Source: Amia ocellicauda | Taxonomy: Eukaryota > Chordata > Actinopteri > Amiiformes > Amiidae | Assembly: GCF_036373705.1 (NCBI RefSeq) | Contig: NC_089854.1 | Coordinates: 22,608,339-22,672,338, forward strand | DNA: 64,000 bases | Reading direction: 5' to 3' | Shown here: positions 44,301 to 57,013 of the stretch, piece after piece | Position numbering within the stretch: the stretch's first letter is position 1 | How the letters are laid out: each line of letters starts with the position of its first letter | Notes under the pieces: generated by a model | The model's database searches: none | What the model was told of the DNA's origin: nothing | What the model saw: the letters and a program-made list of their open reading frames with translations, nothing else | Program-made: the position numbers and the translations under genes

Positions 44301-45950
44301 TAATAGTTCAAGAGATTGATAATCCATGTAGGTACACAAAAAAGGATCAGATCAGTACCTTCCACCTCACCTGTGAAGGCCCAGTCACGCGGAGATGGTG
44401 TTTCCCAGATGTCGTGTCCAGAGCGGCGAGGAATCCAGAAGGCACTCGATGGAGACCACTGCGCTGGGGGGGGGAGCGATGCAGAGGCGGTCAGGAGGCC
44501 TTTCAAGTTGCTTCCCGTCTCCGCTGACATTTCCCGAGGTTTGCCAAGCAAGGGTGACACTGGGGGGGAGGTAATCAACCTGAGCCAATCAGACAAGATG
44601 AGATTTTATGGCCGAGCTGTGGGTAGGTGTCGGCTTTAACAGTCCTGCCGAGCTAAATCGGTGTGAGGTGGGGGAGCCGACCCTGCACCGATACTGAGAA
44701 CAACATTTAATCCATTAAACATCATTGCCATCCCGAATAATATGAAACGTCTTTGTTCTTTTGTCTATTCCACTAGTAACTTGAATTTGTTTTTTTTTAT
44801 ATAACGATTTTCTCTGTTGATAATGTTGTTAATACTAGGCTGGGGTTCAGTCTGAGTTCGATCATGGATTTGGTTTTATTGATGTCAACTTGTTACACCT
44901 TATTTTGTTATGTATTTTCAATGTTGTGTATTTTCCCTCTTCCGAGCCCGAAAATAGATACAAGTTGTGTGTGATTCTCCTCGAGCCGTACCTCTGAATG
45001 GCGCAGGAGAAAGATGTATTCGTTTTTGGTTAATGAAAGCAGAACACCTGCTGGTGAAACGTTAAAAAAAGGATAAATTAATCGATAAATTATGCTGCAG
45101 TCCTGATAAGACTAAAAAACAAAGCTGGCTTGAGAAGATCCTTATTCAAATTCTGGACTACAAGTACGTATTCCTCTCTTGTCAAGAAGCTCTCCTTCAA
45201 TTGTCTGACAGAGTGTGAGAGGAAGCGCTTGCTTGAGAACTAAATGACTGACCGCTTCGATAATCAATGGATATTTATGCATCGGACAGCGTCCACCTCT
45301 GGGCTGCAGGAGAGGCGATAGTGTTCGTTATTAGCTTTGAGGATCGGTGTTGCTCACATATCCACACAGCTTCAGTGAATGTCTAATACATCTACAGTTT
45401 TTTTGGTATTTTTCTGTTGTGGCTCGAATTTAACTGATTTCCCCTGAAAGGAAGATGATTCCTGAAATAGAAAATTGCCTCTGATAGAGCTGCAGGCCTG
45501 ATCAAGCTGAGACGGTACAGGCGGTAATCCCCGGCGCAGAGGGATGGCGCAGATTGTACCGAGGTTGGTGGCATTAATGATCCAGCAAATGGTGTGATAG
45601 AGTGTTAATGAAAGGGGTTAAGTTCCTTATAGACTTATAGACCGATAACGCGTCTCAATATAGAACTATATGTTCCACACGTAGAAAAATAAAATGTTTG
45701 GTCTAATCTAAACTCAAAGACCAAAATCATGAAAAGGCAGTTGATAAAAGGTAAATATGACGCGAGATGATGATTCCTGTTCCAGGATGCCTCATGATAC
45801 GCTACGATGTCAAAAGCTTTCACAGTGAGAGCTGCCCACAGGGGGAAATGGTCTTTTAGATGGAGAAGCCACGGGGGATTCAGATACATTTCGAGCATGG
45901 CCCTGTGGTTTCTGATTGGAGATTAAATAAGATGAGAGGAATTGCCATGA
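41370..45950. other. Intergenic, no gene seen
   Basis: No exon with convincing borders and no identifiable element. Short simple runs occur (for example CT-rich DNA at about 43915-43935). Confidence 0.5.
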
Positions 45951-45961
45951 GCGACCAGGAA

Positions 45962-46004
45962 TACACACACACACGCACACACACACACGCACACACACGC
46001 ACAC

Positions 46005-46038
<34 letters not shown>
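45962..46038. repeat. (CA)n microsatellite with CGCA interruptions
   Basis: A long CA tract with regularly spaced G interruptions, then a pure CA run. Translated frames across it are artefacts. Confidence 0.95.
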
Positions 46039-46042
<4 letters not shown>

Positions 46043-47203
46043 CATACCTCCCCCCAGTGTCATCTCCCGCACTAAATAAATAAAGAAATAAAAACAGTAG
46101 GGGTCATGGGGCCGGGTCATACACACAGTTTGTCAACTCATTTCCTCCTACACAAAGAGCAGCGCTCTGGCTTTCACTGGTCCCTCAAGTCAGATTAAGT
46201 AAATTACCTTTTAATCAAGGCCGTTCAGCGCCTCCAACAGCAGCGGCGATAGAGAAAGGCATTCGTTTCTGTTTGAAGGGAAATAAATGACTCATCCTGC
46301 AGGGCTACGTGACTCATCCCTGGCCTTTGTGGAATGTAATAACAGATTATAACTCAATTCCTGCTGTTTATTCTACCGCATTTCAGAAAATTTGTTTTTA
46401 CGCCATTTCTAAAGTTTAGCTGATGGGATTTGTGTGGGCCCTTTGTTTTGTTATTTTTATTGAGAAAGTATAGGTGGCACGGTCTCCTGTCTTTCCTCTG
46501 ATTATAATTTTTTTTTTCACCTTCCCGTCGATCAAAATTTGAAATATTCAGTGTTTAATACTGGGTCATCAAAATAATTAAATGAATGAGTTAATTCTGA
46601 CTAATTGTCTGACTGTTGAAATATCTGGAAGCTGCATTGTACTTCTAATAATAATAAGAAGAATACCTACTAGGAATTATTACTATTGTGCAAAATATTG
46701 ATCCTAAACTTGACTTTATACTACTTTTAAAAACTCAACAGTCGGTGAGTGTTTTTTAATAAACAACAATCCACCATCTGATATTGTGTCATATAACAGA
46801 TGTCTTTCAGCCCCTGCCTAGCTTCCCAAAGAATCTTTAAATATATAATGTTAAACCTTTCTTCCTTTCCAGAACTTTCTGTCAGTTTAACAGTGGTTTA
46901 ATTAGTGCCCATGTGACCCTGAGATTTGACTGCATGTGTGGGATGGTGTTTGTGTGTGTGTGTGTATGGAGGTGTATGAGTGTCTGCAGGTGTGTATGTC
47001 TAAATTAATTGTGATGCCCTGTTGTTTTGGAAGCGTTTCACACAACTCTTTTGGCGAGTGACAGCTGAGACACCGTTGGGACCTGGAGACAATCAGACGC
47101 AGGAGACTCTGTCTCTGGCTGCACTGTCAACGAATCTGTTTAGGGCTCCCTTGAGTGGATTGAAATGCGCTTGCTTGTGATGTGGGATTGTGGGAGGAAA
47201 GCC

Positions 47204-47321
47204 TTACACACAAACACATGGACACACACACGCACACACACACGCACATGCACACACGCACTTACACACACACTCACACACTCACACGCACTTACACGCA
47301 GACACACACACACACACACAT
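47204..47321. repeat. Interrupted (CA)n microsatellite
   Basis: CA tract interrupted by GCAC, TTAC and TCAC variants. Confidence 0.95.
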
Positions 47322-47329
47322 ATTCTGTT

Positions 47330-50300
47330 CTTTGGCTGAATTGTTGCTTTACTTGCCTGTTGTTTTTGCATGAAATCTCAGGGATATAGATAGATTTTAT
47401 TAATTTATTTAAAGTACCCTGGTGACAACGAAGTGTCCCCGATTCCCTGAAACCCATCCTCCCTCAAGCTTCTTTAGGGCATTACAGTCGTGTCCAGGGC
47501 GGTCTCCGTCATTAGAGAGAGCTGTGTTCCTTCTCTGCGTATCGCTGCTAATTGGAGCTTGTTTTCAATTTCAGAAGCAGCTTCATCACAGCCCATTAAA
47601 ACTGTAAACTGAGACCACGTCTTCCACCTCCTCTCGCACTGTAGGGTTTTACAGATTTTTGTATGTTTATTTTAGTAAAACACACCCAGCTCACACTGCA
47701 GTGCAGCAGCAGAAGAAGGTGAAATTTCAAAAGTCTCTAGTTTGTGTAGGCCTTCTTCTATTTAAACCGCCAGAAAAAAACCTAGGAAAGAAGACTTTAA
47801 AGTGTAAAGGTTTAGGTTTGGTTTGCATTCAGCTGTTCTGTGTTCACTTCACTTCACAACAGCATGCGTCTCTTTTCACTGAAGTACAATTATATTGATA
47901 GAGTAACACACACAACAATTTGTTATGGATTTTCTTTAGTTAAGAGTTAAATATATTACACAAATTTCTGTGTTTATGTAAGAAATTACATAAATTGAGA
48001 TTTTCCTTCTTCTGTTAAATTGCTTTGTTCGTTTTATAACCCACAACAGCCCCCCGCTTCTACCTCCCATACTTAAACTTTCCCTGGGGTATAATACTCA
48101 CCAGGTGGGACAATTTCAGTCAATCAAATTGAGTACCACCCAGGATTCATTATTACGATTTGTTCTCTCTATTCAAATCCCCTTCATCACAAAGTTATTA
48201 TATTTTTATGCAAACATTTCTATTGTTTTAATGACTTGGTTACATTTGTCAGTTTCCTCCATCCAAGCAGCATTCTCACTAATTTGAGACAAAACAATGA
48301 ACGAGTGGCAAAAGAGGAAGACAATTTCAGTTCACACAACTGGAAATGTCAAGAACAAAGAAAAGATCATTACTGTGTCATAAAAGACCGCAGTCTCAGA
48401 GTGGCCAGTGTCTCACACCCATGTGCTGATGAAGAACTTTAATTCGGCAAATCCTTTTATCTGCACCCAGTTGCACAACATTGACATTTGATCTTGCACA
48501 GCTCATTGATGCGAGGCTTTTCCAAATGTATTTGACTTATTGTCTTGCTGTTTCTTTTTCATGTTGTTTGTGCAACAGCTGTTTCTCTTCCTCGTCATAC
48601 GCTTGTCCAATGAGGGACTGCCCCCTTTGGAAGACTAACACCAGTACTTTATGTGAAGGTACACACACACACTCTCTCATCTCTTCTGCAGCTTAAGGGT
48701 TAAACAGAGCTGTTTTTGCTGAAGGAAAAGGTCAGCTCTATAAATTCCTCCTTTTGTATTCGTTAAAACAAGGTACAAGCTGGGCCTGAAGCATCCTACA
48801 TTCTCCTACTATCTTTCTTTACTATTTTGGCAGTTAGAATCAAGTAGGTGGATCCATTTGCTGGGTAGGAAATTATTATTATTTTGTCTTTTATTTTTTT
48901 CCTTTGCTATCCCACACTTGACAACATAAATTCTCTCCTTTCTTGTACATGGTGTTGTGATAGCAAGGCCGTGGTGGGCATCTTGTTTCCTACACACTCA
49001 TATTGGGGTTGACAGCCAGCTTGGCGTGCCGTGACACAGCTGTCTGGGGGGCTGTGGGTGGGATGAGCGAGGGTCCCAGGACTCCACCGCACCGCCACGA
49101 CTGACTTATCTGGAGAGGAAAACTTAAAAAGATGAGCCGGAAAGGAAGCAAGCAAGCATTCCCCCTGCTTTTACAGAATCGGTATTGAAAATTGAGACTG
49201 TGTTGAGAGTGTTTTCGAGACTACGGGCAAAATCCGTCAGAGGACTGCCTGGTAAATATAAAAGCAGGGGGTTGGAAATGTGGCTGTAAAGGAATCCAGG
49301 TTTCTTTTTGTTCCCTTCCTTGCCATGTTGTCTTTCACCGCTTCCTTGTTTTCACAGGAATATCCCCTCAGGTTCGGCAGTGATCTATATTTAATGTGAA
49401 GATGAAAACACTGAGAAGGTTTGCAGCCTAGGTGAACCGGTTATATATACACTGCATAGAAAGAACAAGCTTCCAAATAGTGTTGTGAAGAATCCCCTTT
49501 TAATTGCTCTCAGAAAAATCAGACTGTAGAGTAGATTGAATCAAACAGAGTCTTTATTCAAGCTGCTTGGAGAAAAGTAATACACATAGACACGCAGGTC
49601 TCTGTCCTTACTTCCCTAAAATCACAGAGCTTACATGATGTTATACACATACTGCGATATCCTGGACAGGGTGAGTTTGAACCAATAAGGGGGAGACAAC
49701 TCCCTATCTTATGATATCCTCACTATCTTCCTGATTAAGTTTAAACACAATGTTTTCTATTTTATGCCCAAATATGGAGACATATGTAGCCATTTCGTTA
49801 TTTATATTCCAAACGTATCTAACGCATGTCTAGATGGGCAAAGGGGGGTTGTGTGCCCACTAGAATGTACGTTCTGTACTAAATTTGTATTGTGTGTCTG
49901 CAGAGGGATGCATCTGATACAGACCGGTAGAAGCTGGTCTCATTATGTGCTCTTTGGTAACCTCATGTACGGGTGAGGTATTTGGGGCCTCTTCAGTTGT
50001 TTTCGATCTATCTATCTGATTTACAAATATAAAACCGATATAGCCTACAGATATGTGCTTAAATGTAGTGGCGGGGAGATTTGACTGCTCTGGATTGCAC
50101 TGCAAGAGAAACATGGGATCGCCAAACACAGGAAAATGTTATTCTGTCCATACAGGTGATGCAACACGAGTGGGTTTTGTGTGCATGGCAAAGCTGATGT
50201 TGCACAATGCATTATGTTATAGTTGACAAGTTGGTGACACTCGGTAGGAGTTGAACTGGTTGGCGGGGGATGAAAGGAGCACTGTGGCGTTCAATACAAA

Positions 50301-53300
50301 CGTGTGACTTTATTCTAGGTCTCATGGGAGGATCCTGTAAGTCTTCCTGTTACCCCAAACAAACTCTGTGCCAAAACAAAACAACCCACAACCAAACTGT
50401 GTCACATCCTTGGAAATCATATTTTCTGTGGGCTGCAGATCTGCAAAAGGGAACGCATAGTAAATGAAGTCAAGATGACAAGAGTTCTTAACAAACGGTG
50501 TCGCTGCCAGATTAGCACAGATGAGTGACGCTAAAGGTGTTTGCTCTCATTAATGTGCTACGGTGCTTTGAATGTCCTCCAGCATGCCTGGCGACAGCTT
50601 TTTATTTTGTTGTAATGCACCCCCCCTGTTTTTCTCCTCGACAGAAAAACGGTGCTGAATAATGCACGGTGAAAAATAAGCCAGAGGCAGTTGCACTGAC
50701 GTGTTAATGAGGGCCGAGTGGACACGAGTTAGCATGACGAGGTGCTCTGTCTGGGATGAGGAATGCATCCAGACCGCGAGTGGTAAAAGGCTGCAAAAAG
50801 AGAACAACAACTGTGGAAAGACTTGATAATTAAATACTTGAGTCGTCATCTGCCCTTGAAGAAGATGGGGCGCTATAACAGTATAAACCGAAAGCACTGT
50901 GAACTGAAACACTCTCGCATTAGTGCAGGGAGTGAGCGATACTGAATGAAATTCCACATTAATATAACTTTTTGTTTGCCATCCCAATTAGCAGGCAAAC
51001 TAAGCCACAGCTCCCCCTGACATCAGAAAGGAGCAACAGCAGTCCTTCTATAAGATATCTTGGCTAGTAGTCCACTCCCGTGAGAAATTCATAGTGAACC
51101 GAGCCCATGCTGTGCTGGGCGGCCACTGTTGTACTCTGTGAAGGAGCCTCGAGGTGTAAAGTGTAATAAATTATTAATATGGAGAGAAAAATCTATAGAA
51201 TGATTTTATCTTCCAGAAAATATCTTCAGTAAGATGTTGTTTGCATGTAATGGCGGCTGGATTTGTGCACAACAGCTGTAACCCCCTTCCACACACACAC
51301 ACTCCCCCTACAAAGCTGACTTTCCTTGTGAACGTTACACTTTCGATTCAGCTTATTATTATATTAAAAATGAATGCGTGTGAAATCTGCGGTCAGAGGT
51401 TAAATGGGTGAAAAACACACTACCACCACCCCAATTGCAGTAGCGGAGAAGGTCTGGTTCTAACTTGGGTAAGAAATACAGAACGTCAAATACAAATCTC
51501 ACAACTGTTCTGATGGTGCTGATTAAGTCATTCTGGTTCACATCAGGTTCCTATTCCTGTTCTCAAGGAGGCGCTACCCTTCAGTTGACCAGCAGGACTG
51601 CAGCTCCCAGGTACCCTGTGTCTCTGTCTCATCTCATTTATGTATGCAGTGTCAAGATGCTGCAGCAGGGTGCCAGTAACTTGCTGCCTGGGAAACTTTG
51701 CCCTGGGAACTGCTGCATAGCTAACAACGAGTCTGTTTAACACAATCGTTTGGGCAGTCAACCTCCAAACCTGCCAAAAGCACCCACAGGACTCCAGAGA
51801 AGACAACCAAGTCCTGTGATATTCTATATAAGCTTTTCCCAAACCTTTCTCTGCCACAGATTCGCTAAGTATTGTGAAATGCTTTCCTCCAGTGGAGAAA
51901 GTTTTAAATGTAGGTTTAAGTTTTCGGCATTTGTGATACTACTCTAGTTCCCTGGGTATAAATCCAATGGCAGCATGGACAGATATAAATAATGAGCTCA
52001 CACTACGACACGATAAAATAGATTCTGGCCTGTGCTATCCTCTGTGTGTTTGATTATTGTTCTTGGATAACTTGTAAGGTGTTATTTCAGATCCAGAGGA
52101 CCACAATCCAGGAGGTATTTCTCTTTCAATCATCATCGTCAGACCTGGACAATTAGCTAAAGTAAATATTATCCACAAAACGTCAGTTCAAAAATGATCT
52201 TAAGATGCAACAGGAAACAGGAAAAGTTGTGTACAAACTGCTTTAATAAACCAATAGGATACAGTCTTACTAAATCTATACCAGGACATAAAGGAACAAG
52301 CTGATGTAAATCAACCTTCAGCGATCAATACAAGCACAGGGATCTGCGTCAGAGCTGAGCCCTTGCAGCACCGGGCCGCAGCATCGCTCATCCTCTTGCG
52401 TGTCGACAGCGTCATTGGTGATTTTAAGTGCGAAGAGGTGGTCTGATGAATGGGCTGCAGGTTCTGTTAGCTGATAAAACACAACTGCATTGGAAAAACA
52501 ACACGTATTTTAGATTCAAGCCTCAGACACCGTCCGGCACTGCCTAGCTCGACTCACAGCACACTAGTGGTGCAGAAATTATTGTTAGCAGTAATGTTGG
52601 TTAAAAGCAAGCCTGTTTTATTTAACACAGAAATCCAGACAGGGAAGGGTCTGCATTATTATTTTTTACAGTTTGTCCAGCAGTGATATTCTCAAGCTAT
52701 GCTGACCCGGACTCCAACTATGGACTCCAACCTTGTCCTGTAAATCATCTAAAGTGCTGTTCCGTGGTGGCCATCCAGCAAAATACAACTCAAGTATCAC
52801 TTTCCCCCTGGAAGATAAAAACTAGCAAACTTCATTTTTCCTGTCAAGTGTCTTCATTTTTTAGAAATGACTTAAAGCGTCCACCTCGTCCAAAATTAAG
52901 ACGATATCCCCAGTTTGTCCCATGCATTTCACTCTGTGAGTCTAGGTTTTACCCAGGAAGCACCATTTAATTCATGCATAAACAATTTTTTTTTTTTTAA
53001 TAAATCCCTAAAACATAAAAGCCGTGAAATAAGTATTTTATTACTTCTCATCTCCTCTTCAGAGTAAGCAGACCTTTCACATTCAAGTGTGAAATATGTG
53101 CACCGAATTCAATTACACAAACTTCGATTAACAGCACTAACAATAACAGTCATACATCCTGGTGATAGGCGCTGTTCAAGCTGTCACAACATTAGCGCCG
53201 GTGCATGGGGTTTGAGACGGCTAATGGAGAGCAGGGAGGGCTCACAACCAAGTGATGAATATCGAGGGGCACTAATAAGCCGCCCTGAGGATGACGTGTA

Positions 53301-54480
53301 GAGACCTCTCCTGTACAGGCCTAATCACCGCGCAGTGCCGCTGACGCAGATGCTCTGACAGTGAAGGCCCGGCGCCAATGCCTTGTCCTCCGGGACACGG
53401 TGAGTCATCGTGCGCCTGCATCATTGCCTCGCTGACAGCAGCACGCCGGCCTGTAGAGCTGCTGTATAACCTGCATGCGCCTCTCAGAGCCCCACAGCGG
53501 CCTGGCAGCACACAGGGGACACAGTCACAGCTGTAGCACTCACAACTCACGAACACACTGCCAGACACTCTGCTCCTCGATTGGAGTCTCAAGTAGTACA
53601 ATACACCAAAGCCTGTGTCATGCTTGTTTGTGTTGTTTTTTAATGCAATGCACGTTGTGTGAGCTACAGTCTCTTGCACCCTGTAGGTGAGAAGATTCAA
53701 ATGATGACCCTGTTATTAACACTGTAGTTTTGTCACACTGGATCAGCTGAAGCAGATTCCCTGTTGCTTCAGTCACTACCTGTTGCTTCAACCACATGTT
53801 TCTATACGAAACACAGCTCAGAAGCTAAGGTTGTATGTATGTGTCTGCATATGGATGTCATGAAGGATATGATATTAAGGAATACATTTGTGATAATGGA
53901 AATAATAAAACTGAACTACAGCTTTGCACAATGTGCTCTCCTTGCAGAATGAGTTTGTGCACATTATGGCCCAACACCAAGGTAATGAAATTACACTCTG
54001 TGTTCCTCTACGTTCCACTCATAGCAATGAATTGAATAGTTGTTGAAATGTTGAAATGTTTATCACCGTAATCACTCTACTAATATTATTTTATCGGGCC
54101 TTTGAGAGCTCATAGACCATGTCACATCATTTTCCGTAGGGTTGTGTTACAATGAGAAAAGTCAAATCTAATGATGCTTTGATGGAATTTACACTCAAGC
54201 AATGATTTCAAAAAAGAAATATGGGATGTATTGCACATGGTATTCATTTCTACACTTAAACCTTATAGTTTGCTTTAAACTTACACATTTACAAGAAGCA
54301 AAATAATAATAATAAATCTAAGTAAGGTTGAATTAAAAATGCTATGCAGGGAAGGGCTTCAACCAAGAAGATTCTTACATCTCTCCACCCAGACCTTCAG
54401 TGTTTTTATTGTATAGTATGTGTTTGACAAGCTGTAACCTGTATTGACAGATCCTTTTTTAAATCATTATCTTAATTATA
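47330..54480. other. Intergenic, no gene seen
   Basis: No supported exon. Around 49490-49750 there is a stretch containing CAAACAGAGTCTTTATTCAA that could be an old retroelement or LTR end in antisense, but paired repeats are not visible. Confidence 0.45.
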
Positions 54481-54539
54481 TACGACTGGCTTGACATTTG
54501 TCAGTATAAAACAGTCTGCAATGAGAAGTCTTGACTTTA

Positions 54540-55400
54540 AAATAGTAAATGGATGTAAATAATCTAGTTTTGTTATGCAGTAAAGCATGCACAGTCCTGA
54601 GCGTGCAATTCTCCATCAACTGCGCATGGACAATCAGTGGAGGCGCCGGATTCCAGGGGATCCAGTCAAAATGTGTCATAACCGGCATGCACTGCGGCGG
54701 CGTTAGTTTTAAAGGTAGGCGACAGACAAACAGCTTTCGCATCGATGGAGCAGACAAGAGTAGACGTCCCTACGTTCTCAATTATAAATACAATATTATT
54801 AAAACGAATTCTAAATGGCTTGTTATTTTTATGTAAGCAAAAATATAGAATTGTATTTTTATTTCCAGTGCTTAGGTTGTGAAAACAAATATGCAAAGGA
54901 GTTGGTTTTGGAACAATTCGTAACGAGATCCAGACAGTTTTTGATACAGCTCTGTGTTCTAAAGGACTAATTTAATATATACACATAATTGCGTTTGCAC
55001 ATGGCCTACGTGCTAGTGCGCATGCGAGGACGCCTGAGGCGGCTGAGTGGATCCTGATCTAATGTAATGGCAGTGTAAACTCGACACCACTGAGCTGGAT
55101 CAAATGTTCCGATGCATTTGATCCGGATCAGAAATGGCAGAGTAGACACGTTTTGTGGAAGGGAGATGGTGTGTGTGTTTATATACATGCTCTTGACGTG
55201 GCTGAAGGCGTCATTGAACATTAGTCGGTTGAGAAGCTATTGCAAACGTCATTGCATTGCGACCAACGCCGCCATCTTTGGGTTAGAATTAACGTGTTAA
55301 AATAACACGGCGAATAAATATGCCTAAAAGCTGTTGTGTCCATGGTTGTAATTATCATAATAAAAAATATGATCAATTATTGTTTTTATAATGGGTGTAT
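54540..55400 (+). mobile_element. Possible relic of a THAP-encoding DNA transposon
   Basis: A 23-codon frame at 55320-55391 begins MPKSCCVHGCNYHNKK. This resembles the start of a THAP zinc finger (short N-terminus, then spaced Cys), which then terminates. THAP domains occur in host proteins and in P-element- and Kolobok-type transposases. Upstream DNA has palindromic GATC-rich patches (GGATCCTGATC at about 55049, GATCCGGATCAGAAATGGC at about 55119) that look like transposon ends. The boundaries are guessed. Confidence 0.3.
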
Positions 55401-55651
55401 CTGCGTCATTTCTACGTCATTTACTGGAGTATATGGGATTGACCCTGTGTTTGGCCGTGTATGTAGATTAAACTGCTTCTGCTTGGTTGAAAGCTCTCGG
55501 CTACTAATAGGGTTCACACATCAACAGTTAGGAGGGATTTTGGTGCAATATTTATATGTAAAGCTATTTGTAGTGGATGGCAGGCCACAGTCGATAATTA
55601 ATTCAATGTTCAGTGAGGCGTGGCGCAGCTGCTCGGATTGTGGGAGGCGAG

Positions 55652-55705
55652 ATGAGCACGATGGCTGGAATGGCCTCCTGTCGTTTGCGCACTTTCTCAT
55701 GTGTG
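55652..55705 (+). repeat. Diverged copy of the LINE 3' tail
   Basis: GATGAGCACGATGGCTGGAA, TGGCCTCCTGTCGTTTG and CACTTTCTCATG parallel the tail at about 7998-8050. Confidence 0.6.
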
Positions 55706-56195
55706 TAGTCAGCCTCGCCCTGTGTGGGCTGACACTGCGTGATCTCCCCGAGCTTGTTGCTCCGACCAAGCAAGTGGTTTCTACCGTAATTCCCATGTGA
55801 CGTGTACGCGGGGTGATGGCGCAGTGTGACGTCACCATGCTCTCCGTAAGGTAAACAGTTTATAGAACCCGACAGCCAGTCCGCCTCTACCCGTTAAACA
55901 TCATAGATGTTCACCATGATGACGCCGTGAGTTTCATTTATGAGTATTTATTACAGAATAATGTCTGCCAAAGCTAATCAATAAGTAAATAAATACATTA
56001 ATGAAAGAATACATAAATACATAAATAAATGGTGTAGTGTTTCAGCCTTTTGGCGACTGGTTTCGCCACCGACACACAGGACAGACTGACAGACAGACAC
56101 GCAACACACTGTCGTCCCTCACACAGCAGTGCAGATCGTTACAGGACCAATTGTGTGAATTGGTTACCAATGCCTCGGTTCCACTGGCTTAAGCG

Positions 56196-56242
56196 CCGTG
56201 CCGTGCCGTGCCGTGCCGTGCCAAGCTGTGCCAAGCTGTGCC
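56196..56242. repeat. (CGTGC)n and AAGCTGTGCC tandem repeats
   Basis: Five CGTGC units are followed by two 10-bp AAGCTGTGCC units. CGGTTCCACTGGC just upstream resembles DNA-transposon subterminal sequence. Confidence 0.6.
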
Positions 56243-56674
56243 GGACACGTCCCGGAGCTTTTTGTAAAACCAGGCCGCTGTGAAGTCCGTCCTTGTGGGA
56301 GGAGCAGCGACTGTGGGTTTGGATTGTGTTTCGTTTCAAAAACAAAGACTGAAAACAACACTACGAGCGACACAGCCTGACGTGGAGAGGACTTGTGTGT
56401 CTGTTTAATTGTTTATGCTTTACATGATTGGAGACAACGTAATAAATACATGTTTCTGTTAAGAGATATTAGGAAGAGCTAAACGTGTATAGACAACATA
56501 TTATTCCGACAAGCATTACGTTACCGTAAGAAAACGTTTCTATGAGCAACAATAAAATACATATTTCCTGTTTATTATTGTTGTTATAGTTGTAATCGTC
56601 ATCAAGATATGTGCTAGTAGATGTAAATGGCACAACTTGACTGCCATAACTTATTTCTCTTACTGCAGATATTA

Positions 56675-56760
56675 TTTTTTAATTTACTTAGACGTCCTTA
56701 CCCAGGGCAAGTTACAGTTGAAACAAAATACACACGTTTCACGATTAATCATCCAGTAAC
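56675..56760. repeat. Diverged dispersed repeat (second copy of the 25316 family)
   Basis: TTACTTAGACGTCCTTACCC and GGGCAAGTTACAG match the motif at 25316-25350. The copy lies in the part of the duplicated unit that has no counterpart in the second unit. Confidence 0.5.
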
Positions 56761-57013
56761 AGCAGCTACAATATAGCAGATTATTCACATTACAACAGCC
56801 TGAAACACCCTACAATTGTTCATAAAATATTAATAAAATCGGCTGCTATCGCTCCGATTTTTGTCCTTCGGTTTTTATTGTCTGCTAGTGTGTTAATGAT
56901 ACTGGGCTGTTGTAGTGTAGTTTGTGTGTATTTGTATTTTTGGGTGTGTATTGAGTGTTTCTTTTCTTTGTGTGTGTATTGATATGTTAAATGTGTGTTA
57001 ATTGCCTTTCCAG

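Noticed and set aside
45810-46126. Cys/Val-rich and His/Thr-rich frames over CA tracts (also near 47140-47457 and 63326-63996)
   Set aside because: Pure microsatellite translations without splice or start evidence.
49490-49760. LTR of an endogenous retrovirus
   Set aside because: An antisense AATAAAGAC-like signal is suggestive, but no paired repeat, primer-binding site or gag/pol remains were seen.
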